A stretch of DNA of 13,595 nt from Arcobacter sp. GTDB lineage: Bacteria > Campylobacterota > Campylobacteria > Campylobacterales > Arcobacteraceae. Made by a program: the position numbers and the translations under genes. Of this stretch, positions 5,780 through 12,384 are shown piece by piece. The stretch spans positions 1 to 13,595 of the forward strand of contig JADGEG010000038.1 of assembly GCA_016744485.1 (NCBI GenBank), read 5' to 3'. The first letter of the stretch is position 1. The number at the start of each line of letters is the position of its first letter. The notes below the pieces were generated by a model that ran no database searches, had not been told where the DNA came from, and worked only from the letters and a program-made list of their open reading frames with translations.

Positions 5780-7165
5780 TTAAAACCATTCAGACATTTT
5801 ATTCCAAAATTTCAAAACCATACCTTGTCCTTTTTTATTTTTTTCAATCTTTGGTAAAGAGTCAGAACCATCTCGTGAAATTTTTACATTTTTGATATCT
5901 GTTTTTTCTATATGTGCTTTATGTATTTTATGATTATCGTCACCTAAAGATACAACTTTTTCTTTTTGAATTTTTTTAACTAAATTTTTATTTGAATCTA
6001 ACTCAAAATTTCTATTTGTATCTAAAGAAAAAAGTACAAGTCCTACAATTGTAGCCATATTTGGTTCTTCAAAAGAAATATGTCCATTTTTAATATTAAC
6101 AGGATTTGAAATTTTAATAGGCATTTTGTCAAAAACTAAAGAAGCTAGTTCTTTTAATCCATTTAGTTCACAAATACCGCCAGTAATTACAATACCAGCT
6201 CCTAAATTTTCATTAATTCCACTAGTATTTAATTTTGTTTTAATCAAAAATAAAATTTCTTCAACTCTTGCATGAATGATAGTTTTTATGTATTCTAAAG
6301 ATACTTCTGAGCTACTTTGTTCATCACCAATACGAGGTACTCTTACTTTTTTTATAGATAGTTCTTCATCATTTTTATCTTTTAAAAGATTTCCATACTC
6401 AGTTTTTATTTTTTCAGCAGCCTGTAATGGAGTATGTACCATAACTGACAAATCATTTGTAATATGATTAGAACCAAAAGAAATAAAATCATTAAAAATC
6501 AGAGAATTGCCTTTATAACAAACTATTTGTGTACTTGTTGACCCTATATTAATGACCGTTGCTCCAAATTTCTTTTGTTGCTCATCTAAAACAGAAATAG
6601 CTGTTGCATATCCATCTAAAACAAAATTATTAACTAATATTCCTGCTGATTTTAGTGTTGATTTTATATTTGTTAAAGAAGTTTTTTTAGCGGTTACTAT
6701 ATAAACAGACACTTCAAGTCTTGAGCCATTCATATCTAAAGGATTTTCTACATCAACTGTGTCATCAATTTTAAAAGATATTGGTACTACATGAACTACC
6801 TCATACTCTGGTACTATTGTTGCATTATATAAAGCCATTTGTAAGACTTGATTAATCTCATTTTCAGTTATTAGACCATTAGGAATATTAACACTACCTT
6901 CGCTTCTAAAACTTTTTGTATAAGCTCCTGATATAGATACAACAGTTGTATCTATATATTCTGTAGTATTTCTCTTAGCAAGTAAAACAGCTTCTTGTAT
7001 GCACTTTGAAGCAAGTTCAATATTTGAAATAACTCCTTTATTAATACCTTCACTTTGTTTAGTACTTGTTCCTAAGATATTAATACTATAATCTAAATTA
7101 TGTTTTGCAATAACAACTTTTATATTAGATGAACCTATGTCCATTGCTAAAAAAGTTTTGTTCAA
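5780..7165 (-). CDS. ftsA: Cell division protein FtsA
   Basis: 461 residues. Actin-fold ATPase that tethers FtsZ filaments to the inner membrane and recruits later division proteins. The phosphate-1 motif DIGSSNIKV (9-17), phosphate-2 motif INIGSTSTQ (205-213) and adenosine motif GIVITGG (324-330) are visible; the SHS2/1C subdomain lies around 85-165. A charged linker (~385-448) leads to a C-terminal amphipathic helix, MVLKFWNKMSEWF (449-461), the membrane-targeting sequence. I choose the TTG at 7165 as start because AGGAG lies 6 nt upstream and because it keeps the phosphate-1 motif at the usual distance; the next candidate is Met8. The TTG overlaps the upstream stop codon (TTGA, 4 nt), and ftsZ follows after one base. 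Confidence 0.97.
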   Translation of the reverse strand: MNKTFLAMDIGSSNIKVVIAKHNLDYSINILGTSTKQSEGINKGVISNIELASKCIQEAVLLAKRNTTEYIDTTVVSISGAYTKSFRSEGSVNIPNGLITENEINQVLQMALYNATIVPEYEVVHVVPISFKIDDTVDVENPLDMNGSRLEVSVYIVTAKKTSLTNIKSTLKSAGILVNNFVLDGYATAISVLDEQQKKFGATVINIGSTSTQIVCYKGNSLIFNDFISFGSNHITNDLSVMVHTPLQAAEKIKTEYGNLLKDKNDEELSIKKVRVPRIGDEQSSSEVSLEYIKTIIHARVEEILFLIKTKLNTSGINENLGAGIVITGGICELNGLKELASLVFDKMPIKISNPVNIKNGHISFEEPNMATIVGLVLFSLDTNRNFELDSNKNLVKKIQKEKVVSLGDDNHKIHKAHIEKTDIKNVKISRDGSDSLPKIEKNKKGQGMVLKFWNKMSEWF

Positions 7166-8631
7166 TTATTACTCCTATTGTTAAGTAAAGTTTTAACATC
7201 GTATGTATTTTCTAAAGTTTTTACTAAATTACTCATTAGTTCTTCTTGTAAAAGATTATTAAGTCTTGACTGCACTTCTTTTTCTTTTGTTTTATCAAAT
7301 GTAGCTAGTTTTGATGAGTTTATCTTATATACGATAATCTTATTTGCTAAAGATATTCTACCTTTTTTAATATTTGAAGAAAATAATTGTTTTAAAAACT
7401 CACTAGTTTCTGTTTGATTTAAACCTTCTAGTTTTTGTGTAGATGATTGTGATACATATCCTATATTTTTACCTTTAAAGTTCTTCAATTCCTCTTTAGC
7501 TAATTTATTTAATCTGTTCATTTTTATTTCTTGTTCATAATCTATTCTAATTTGTATTAAAGCTTTAGAAAAACTTAAAGTTTTTGGTTTTATTTTTTCT
7601 AATACCTTAATAGTTGTGTAAGCATTATTATCAAAAAATGGCTTTAACACACTCCCTAATTTTGCATTAATTATTTTTGTATTATTTTCTTTTGAAAACC
7701 TTAGTTCATTAGCAAATAAAGTTTCTTTTTTAACAAATTTTTCTTCATTCTTTTTTAATTTTAAATATTTTTTAAGAGCTAATTTTTTTGTGGCTTTTTT
7801 TGATAAAGCCAAAATAACATCATCTTTTGCTTCATCAATATTTTTAACTTTACCATCACTTTTTCTAAAATCATTTTTGTATTTTTTATAATATTTTAAA
7901 ATTTCTTCTTTTGTAAAATCTTTTTTTACTAAAACAATTGTATCAAAATCATAAGTATATGCATCTAGTGACATATAATTGTTTTTATTTTTTTCCCAAT
8001 ACTTTTTTAAGTCTTTTTCATTTGCTATAAAATCTATGTCATTAATATTAAAAATACTAACACTTATATCATCTTTCGCAAATAATAAAGTATTTAATAA
8101 TTTCAATTCATTCTTATTAGCTTTAATTTGAAATACATTTAAAACTTTTTCTAATAAGATATTTCTTTTTATACTTTCTTCAAAAGTTTGCGGATTTGTT
8201 CTATTTTGATTTAGAACTCTAATATAGGTTTTTTTATCAAATTTTCCATTAAGAATAAAAGCATCTATTTTTACAAGTTCTTTTGCAACTTCTTCATTGC
8301 TTACATTAAACCCTAAATAATCTCCATAAGATAAAAAAAGATTTTTTTGTATTGTTCTTTGCAAAGCTAAATCTCTAAGATTAAGATTGTCTGCCATTTC
8401 TTGGTTGAATTGTTGTCCAAATATACGAGAATAGTTATCATATAAAGATGAATATTCTCTTTGATACTCTTCTACACTAACTTCTCTATCTCCAACTAGT
8501 GCTACAGAACCATCAGAATTACCATAGTCATACGAACCCCAGCCTACAAAACCAGCTCCTACAAATGCTATTGTACTAATCCAGATAGTTACAATGAGCC
8601 ATTTTTTATGTTTTTGCATCCAAGTAATCAT
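7162..8631 (-). CDS. PpiD/SurA_N-type membrane-anchored periplasmic protein
   Basis: 489 residues. A short cytoplasmic N-terminus (MITWMQKHKKW), one transmembrane helix (~12-32) and a large Lys-rich periplasmic part. The beginning matches the SurA_N_3 domain of PpiD-type periplasmic folding factors: an N-terminal anchor, the VALVGDREVSVEEYQREY segment (43-60), and helices to ~170. In the middle I cannot see the usual parvulin landmarks (an HILV-like strand, an LG.F..G.M segment, a GYH ending), so prolyl isomerase activity is doubtful; a chaperone role is more likely. The start ATG at 8631 has AGAGGA about 6 nt upstream. It is followed by ftsA with a 4-nt overlap, the same order as the Campylobacter ppiD-like gene, ftsA and ftsZ, so it may serve proteins of the growing septum. 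That link is inference. Confidence 0.88.
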   Translation of the reverse strand: MITWMQKHKKWLIVTIWISTIAFVGAGFVGWGSYDYGNSDGSVALVGDREVSVEEYQREYSSLYDNYSRIFGQQFNQEMADNLNLRDLALQRTIQKNLFLSYGDYLGFNVSNEEVAKELVKIDAFILNGKFDKKTYIRVLNQNRTNPQTFEESIKRNILLEKVLNVFQIKANKNELKLLNTLLFAKDDISVSIFNINDIDFIANEKDLKKYWEKNKNNYMSLDAYTYDFDTIVLVKKDFTKEEILKYYKKYKNDFRKSDGKVKNIDEAKDDVILALSKKATKKLALKKYLKLKKNEEKFVKKETLFANELRFSKENNTKIINAKLGSVLKPFFDNNAYTTIKVLEKIKPKTLSFSKALIQIRIDYEQEIKMNRLNKLAKEELKNFKGKNIGYVSQSSTQKLEGLNQTETSEFLKQLFSSNIKKGRISLANKIIVYKINSSKLATFDKTKEKEVQSRLNNLLQEELMSNLVKTLENTYDVKTLLNNRSNN

Positions 8632-8651
8632 AATTATCCTCTGAGTTTTTA

Positions 8652-8657
8652 ATTATA
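8652..8657 (-). promoter_or_regulatory. Possible promoter of the ppiD-like/ftsA/ftsZ genes
   Basis: In the 43-bp gap after the helicase gene a perfect TATAAT lies on the minus strand at 8657-8652, 20 bp ahead of the ppiD-like start codon. No good -35 hexamer stands at the right distance (AAATAA), but sigma70 promoters of this phylum often lack one. It could give the division genes a start of their own within the longer run. Confidence 0.35.
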
Positions 8658-8674
8658 ATACTAAAAAAATTCTT

Positions 8675-10963
8675 TTATTTTAATAAATCATTAATAACAG
8701 ATTCTCTTTTTGTACTTTGAATTTTTGTACAAGCATTTTTAAATGCTTCTTCTTCTCCAATTATGTAACACACTTTCTTAGCTCTTGTAATTGCCGTATA
8801 AAGAAGCTTTGTATTGTGCATAATATAATGCGAAAAACTCATAGGAATTAAAGCATTTTCATATTCCATTCCTTGTGTTTTATGAATAGTTAAACAATAA
8901 GCTAAATTTAATAAAATATTTAAACTATCAAAATCATAAAAAACAACTAAATCATCATTTGGATACAAAACAATACATTTTTTAGCTTCAAAATCTAATT
9001 TAATAATAAAACCTAATTGTCCATTAAAAATTCTTTTTTCTACAAACTGTGTTGATGCATTTTTATACATACTCATACTTTGAGCTTTCATATTTTCATT
9101 TTTAATATGAATGACTTTATCTGTTAATTTATATTCATATAGTTTTGTAGTGTATGCTTTACCCTTTGTTGTGTTAAAAAGTTTTTGAAGCTGGATATTA
9201 ATATTTATAACTCCTAAAATTCCAGCTTTCATAGGAGTAATTACTTGATAAAGAGTTAGTGCTTTTGATATGTTTTTATTTTTAATAAAATTATAATATT
9301 CTCTAATATAATTAGCTGAGATATTTAAAATATTTGTTAAAATATTACTTGTATTATCTATTCTTACATTAGAATATTCATAAGAGTTTAAAGTGTTTTT
9401 ATTAGAAAAATGATTAGGAATTGAAACACTTATGAATTTAAAATCTTCGTATTCTTCATCATATTTTGGAATTTTTCCTTGTCTTATCTCATTTGCTATT
9501 GTAGTAAGAGCTTGTTTATTATTTTGTCTATGTATTTCTGTAAGTTGACAAATAGGAGCTAATTCAAATTTAATAGAATCACAAAGAATATTTCCAGCTC
9601 CAATAGCAGGTAACTGCCCATCATCACCTACAATTATAAATATACAATCATTACTAATTTTTGAAATTATTTTATAAAACATTACGGAGTTTACCATAGA
9701 TGCTTCATCTAATAATAGAACTTTATATGGGAAAAAATCATCTTCTTTATATTTCATCAATAAAGATTGAATAGTAGCACTTTTATATCCTGTTGTATCT
9801 GCTATTCTTTGACTTGCTATTCCACTTAAAGCAATAGTTATAATATCATCGTATGAATTTACTTCTTCTAATAATTCAAGTATAGCTCTACTTGATGTTG
9901 ATTTACCAGTTCCTGCATATCCTATTAAAAAAAGTGTTTTATTTCCTTCATTTATAAGTTTAACTGCTTGTTTTTGCTCTTTGTTTAGCTTGAATTTTAA
10001 TTTGGTTTTTTTATTTTCTAAATATTTATCTAATGCTTTTATAATTTTTGGATTTTTATAATTTTTTCTCATATCAAAAAAACTCAAAATTTTCTTTTCA
10101 GCAAAATAAAGCATAGAAGGTGAGTATCTATTAACAATAGTTTGATTTATTTCTTCTTGTGCTAACATATCAAGTAAAGATATTTCATATAATTTTTCTT
10201 CATTTGTAAAACTTAATAAAGTATTTAATAATTTAAATAAATCATCTTTTGATATTGAAGAGTTTCCATTATTATCACAATGTTCTTTTAAAGAATAAAG
10301 CAAGCAAGCCTTAATTCTAAAATCTGATTTTTTATCAATACCTAATAGTTTAGCTATTTCATCAGCTTTTTTAAATCCTATTCCTTTAACAGCTACAAGT
10401 ATATATGGGTTTTCTTTTATCTTTTCAATTAAATTATCAAGTTCTAAAAAATGTGCATATATTTTATTTATTAGGTTTGAACTAATATTATATTGAGATA
10501 AAAAAGTACCTAAAAGTCTTAAATGTTTAAACTTTTTCCAAGAAGTAAGAATAATTTGTAATTTTTTTTCTTTTATTCCCTTAAACTTTAATAAAACATT
10601 TGGATTATTATCCAAAATATCTATCAATTCTTCTTCTTTATATTTAATTAATAATTCTTTAGCAAACTTTTTACTAATTCCTTTAACAATTTTTGTTAAA
10701 AAAAAGAACATCTCTGCTTCATTTACCACTAAAGTAGTAAATTCAAATTGAATACCATATGTTTTATGCTTTATCCAATTTCCTTCTAATACGATTTCTT
10801 CACCAACAATTTTTTCAATTTGTGCATCAAAATAAACACCACAAATTTTTTGATCATTTTCAAGCACAGCAATAATATATTTATTTTCTTCATTTTTATA
10901 AAGAACTTTTTTTAATATTCCTGTTAATTTAAAACTTTGTTCTAAAGTATTTTTCTCATTCAT
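8675..10963 (-). CDS. recD2: RecD2-like superfamily 1B DNA helicase
   Basis: 762 residues. ATP-driven 5'-3' helicase of the RecD2/TraA group, which acts without RecB and RecC. The N-terminal OB-like part (~10-80) is followed by helix-hairpin-helix repeats (~90-210, with NPYILVAVKGIGFKKADEIA at 185-204). Helicase motifs: Walker A GYAGTGKS (348-355), Walker B LLLDEAS (416-422), motif III GDDGQLPAIG (447-456), motif IV EIHRQ (476-480), motif V LTIHKTQGMEY (691-701) and motif VI YTAITRAKK (722-730). The start ATG at 10963 shares one base with the upstream stop codon (TAATG). Its product is probably used in replication-linked repair or recombination; the sequence does not say which. It lies between fliW plus an unknown gene and the division genes. 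Confidence 0.94.
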   Translation of the reverse strand: MNEKNTLEQSFKLTGILKKVLYKNEENKYIIAVLENDQKICGVYFDAQIEKIVGEEIVLEGNWIKHKTYGIQFEFTTLVVNEAEMFFFLTKIVKGISKKFAKELLIKYKEEELIDILDNNPNVLLKFKGIKEKKLQIILTSWKKFKHLRLLGTFLSQYNISSNLINKIYAHFLELDNLIEKIKENPYILVAVKGIGFKKADEIAKLLGIDKKSDFRIKACLLYSLKEHCDNNGNSSISKDDLFKLLNTLLSFTNEEKLYEISLLDMLAQEEINQTIVNRYSPSMLYFAEKKILSFFDMRKNYKNPKIIKALDKYLENKKTKLKFKLNKEQKQAVKLINEGNKTLFLIGYAGTGKSTSSRAILELLEEVNSYDDIITIALSGIASQRIADTTGYKSATIQSLLMKYKEDDFFPYKVLLLDEASMVNSVMFYKIISKISNDCIFIIVGDDGQLPAIGAGNILCDSIKFELAPICQLTEIHRQNNKQALTTIANEIRQGKIPKYDEEYEDFKFISVSIPNHFSNKNTLNSYEYSNVRIDNTSNILTNILNISANYIREYYNFIKNKNISKALTLYQVITPMKAGILGVININIQLQKLFNTTKGKAYTTKLYEYKLTDKVIHIKNENMKAQSMSMYKNASTQFVEKRIFNGQLGFIIKLDFEAKKCIVLYPNDDLVVFYDFDSLNILLNLAYCLTIHKTQGMEYENALIPMSFSHYIMHNTKLLYTAITRAKKVCYIIGEEEAFKNACTKIQSTKRESVINDLLK

Positions 10964-11316
10964 TAATAATCATCATTAAATTTTGAATTTTTATGTTTAT
11001 CTTTTAAATACATATTTCTATTTTTTTCTTTTTGTAATAAATTAGCATCTCTTAATAAAATGTTTCTTTCTTTTTCAAAAGAAGAAGTGTGATATTCTAA
11101 AAAATTAAGAGTTTTATTTATAAAGGCCTTTAAGGAAATAAAATACGAGGAGCTAAGCTCAACTGAATTTACTTTTAATATATTTTTATAATTTTTATTT
11201 GTTCTAATCTTAAATAATTCAAAATTAAAATTATTAAGTTTTAATAAATTTATAGTTTTTGAAAAAAAAGTTTCAAGTGTTCTTATATATCTAATTCTTA
11301 ATTGCTTCTTATGCAT
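10963..11316 (-). CDS. Unknown small basic protein (117 residues)
   Basis: I do not recognise this protein. It is Lys/Arg/Asn-rich, with no signal peptide, transmembrane segment or cysteine pair. The N-terminal half (~5-60) reads as amphipathic helices rich in Leu, Phe and Lys; the second half includes a probable helix (~75-100) and a charged tail ending HKNSKFNDDY. It is likely cytoplasmic and could bind nucleic acid or a partner protein, but no motif shows this. The start ATG at 11316 has only a weak ribosome binding site. It follows fliW after 8 nt and shares one base with the recD2-like start codon, so it is translated within the same message. Its open frame spans the whole interval between two real genes, which supports its being a gene. 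Confidence 0.75.
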   Translation of the reverse strand: MHKKQLRIRYIRTLETFFSKTINLLKLNNFNFELFKIRTNKNYKNILKVNSVELSSSYFISLKAFINKTLNFLEYHTSSFEKERNILLRDANLLQKEKNRNMYLKDKHKNSKFNDDY

Positions 11317-11324
11317 ATTATACT

Positions 11325-11687
11325 TTATAGCCCATCAATATTATCTAAACCTAATTCTTCTTTATTTAAGTGCACTTGTCCCATTTTTTTTGATTTATTA
11401 TTAAATACAATTGGAGATAAAATATCCATAGTAGATTCAGATACTTTTCCTTGAAGGATAAAAATATAAAAAATTGAAACATCTTTAATATCATCAATTT
11501 TCAATTTTTTTTTAAACTCATTAGGGATTTTAAATACCATAGAGTGTAAAGCACCAAAGTGCATTAATCTAAACTGTTTTTTTGTTTTAATACCTTTGAT
11601 TACAGAAAAAAAATCATCCATTTTGTTTAATTCAAATTCTTCTTCTTCTTCGCAACCATTAATTGGTGCTACAATATCATATAACAT
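11325..11687 (-). CDS. fliW: Flagellar assembly factor FliW
   Basis: 120 residues, slightly short for the family (130-150). FliW binds flagellin in the cytoplasm; when flagellin is exported, freed FliW binds CsrA and relieves its repression of flagellin mRNA. Family pattern: an N-terminal APINGCEEEEEFELNKMDDF segment like the PILGFEE..F..ID start of Campylobacter FliW, a central FRLMHFGALHSMVFKIP (39-55), LKIDDIKDVSIFYIFIL (62-78), then STMDILSPIVFNNKSKKMGQ (84-103), equivalent to the T.NL.APVVIN....GKQ of Bacillus FliW. The start ATG at 11687 has AAGGA 7 nt upstream and a strong promoter 27-55 bp upstream. It heads the minus-strand run that continues into repair and division genes. The flagellin it would monitor lies at the other end of the window. 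Confidence 0.88.
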   Translation of the reverse strand: MLYDIVAPINGCEEEEEFELNKMDDFFSVIKGIKTKKQFRLMHFGALHSMVFKIPNEFKKKLKIDDIKDVSIFYIFILQGKVSESTMDILSPIVFNNKSKKMGQVHLNKEELGLDNIDGL

Positions 11688-11713
11688 AGTTTATCCTTAA
11701 TTTATATATTGTC

Positions 11714-11742
11714 ATTTTACTTTAAATTATTTCTATTGTCAA
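11714..11742 (-). promoter_or_regulatory. Sigma70-type promoter of the fliW operon
   Basis: On the minus strand a consensus TTGACA (11742-11737), a 17-bp spacer and TAAAAT (11719-11714). Transcription should start near 11707, giving a 20-nt leader that contains AAGGA ahead of fliW. This is the best promoter in the window, and no flagellar sigma28 or sigma54 motif was seen beside it. It probably drives fliW, the unknown gene and the helicase gene, and perhaps the division genes beyond. Confidence 0.75.
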
Positions 11743-11760
11743 ATTATTTTTTTCTTAATT

Positions 11761-12237
11761 TTATCTTTTAATTCTTTGAGAATGGGTTATTGCAATTGCA
11801 ATTGCATCTGTAATATCTAAAGGTTTTATTTCTTTTTTTATTCCTAATAGTCTTTTAACCATAAAAGAAACTTGCTCTTTTGTAGCTTTTCCATTTCCTG
11901 TTACTGCTTTTTTAACTTGTAAAGGAGTGTATTCAGCAAAGTTCCCAAAAACTTGCAATATCTTCAAAGAAATAGCACCTCTAAATTGTGCTAGTTTTAT
12001 AACGGTTTTTGGATTAAAAGCATAAAACATATCTTCTATTGAAACTTCATCTATTTTATGTTTTGAAAAAATTAAATCTAAACCTTCTGTCATTTCTACT
12101 ATTTGTTCTTGAAGTATTTTTGTTTTGATTTTAATAAGTCCTGCTTCTATTAATTTTAAAGAATTTTTATTTTTTTCAATAATTGAATATCCACAATTAA
12201 TTGTTCCTGGATCTATTCCTAATATTTTCACATTCAT
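11761..12237 (-). CDS. ruvC: Holliday junction resolvase RuvC
   Basis: 158 residues. Dimeric endonuclease that cuts four-way DNA junctions together with RuvAB. The catalytic acidic tetrad is in place: D9 in LGIDPG, E68 in VSIEDM, D141 and D144 in PLDITDAIA, with the same spacing as E. coli D7, E66, D138 and D141. The ATG at 12237 is the longest start, but its AGTGAG stands almost against it. A GTG two codons later (12231-12229) is better spaced from that sequence and would put the first catalytic Asp at residue 7 as in E. coli, so the true start may be there. Monocistronic as far as can be seen: fliW has its own promoter downstream. The gene lies divergently beside dnaA, across the probable origin. 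Confidence 0.97.
   Translation of the reverse strand: MNVKILGIDPGTINCGYSIIEKNKNSLKLIEAGLIKIKTKILQEQIVEMTEGLDLIFSKHKIDEVSIEDMFYAFNPKTVIKLAQFRGAISLKILQVFGNFAEYTPLQVKKAVTGNGKATKEQVSFMVKRLLGIKKEIKPLDITDAIAIAITHSQRIKR
12225..12232 (+). promoter_or_regulatory. Weak extra DnaA-box-like site in the ruvC start
   Basis: TTTTCACA at 12225-12232 contains the TTCAC core of DnaA boxes in this phylum, in the same orientation as the two good boxes at 12299 and 12321, but the bases before the core differ. It overlaps the first codons of ruvC. It may be chance. Confidence 0.25.
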
Positions 12238-12264
12238 CTCACTTTATATATTTTATATACATAC

Positions 12265-12270
12265 AGTATA
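12265..12270 (-). promoter_or_regulatory. Possible -10 element of the ruvC promoter
   Basis: On the minus strand TATACT (12270-12265) lies about 28 bp ahead of the ruvC start codon, with only a poor -35 (TTATAA at 12293-12288). It would give a ~20-nt leader. The -35 position lies close to DnaA box 1, so ruvC expression could also feel DnaA binding; this is inference. Confidence 0.35.
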
Positions 12271-12298
12271 CATTAAATCTAAGCTATTTATAAATTAT

Positions 12299-12307
12299 TT
12301 ATTCACA
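12299..12307 (+). promoter_or_regulatory. DnaA box 1
   Basis: TTATTCACA, one base from the E. coli consensus TTATCCACA and containing the TTCAC core used in Campylobacterota. It sits within the 13-mer TTTATTCACATAT (12298-12310), which recurs exactly 22 bp downstream in the same orientation. Confidence 0.8.
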
Positions 12308-12320
12308 TATTACTATACAT

Positions 12321-12329
12321 TTATTCACA
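12321..12329 (+). promoter_or_regulatory. DnaA box 2
   Basis: TTATTCACA inside the second copy of the 13-mer (12320-12332). The start-to-start distance from box 1 is 22 bp, about two helical turns, so two DnaA molecules would bind the same face of the DNA. The box includes the candidate -35 hexamer of dnaA. Confidence 0.8.
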
Positions 12330-12352
12330 TATAAAATAAATTTAGCTATACT
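12324..12352 (+). promoter_or_regulatory. Sigma70-type promoter of dnaA
   Basis: TTCACA (12324-12329; one base from TTGACA), a 17-bp spacer and TATACT (12347-12352). Transcription should begin near 12359, giving a leader of ~26 nt with AAGAAGTG ahead of the ATG as a weak ribosome binding site. The -35 hexamer is the last six bases of DnaA box 2, so DnaA bound there should block RNA polymerase. Confidence 0.55.
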
Positions 12353-12384
12353 AGAAATTATCTTAAATAAGAAGTGATTAATAT

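Larger units (their letters stand above)
12238..12384. other. Probable chromosomal replication origin (oriC) between ruvC and dnaA
   Basis: This 147-bp region next to dnaA is extremely AT-rich and carries two identical 13-bp direct repeats with a perfect TTATTCACA each. Campylobacterota DnaA proteins recognise boxes with a TTCAC core. The 55 bp between box 2 and the dnaA start contain few G or C and would suit duplex melting. Minus-strand genes to the left and dnaA to the right are both transcribed away from it. Further boxes beyond dnaA (a second origin half, as in Helicobacter) cannot be judged from this window. Confidence 0.65.

Noticed and set aside
12125..12334. Plus-strand open frame across the ruvC start and the origin
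   Set aside because: Overlaps ruvC on the opposite strand and both DnaA boxes; very Ile/Tyr-rich chance translation of AT-rich DNA.
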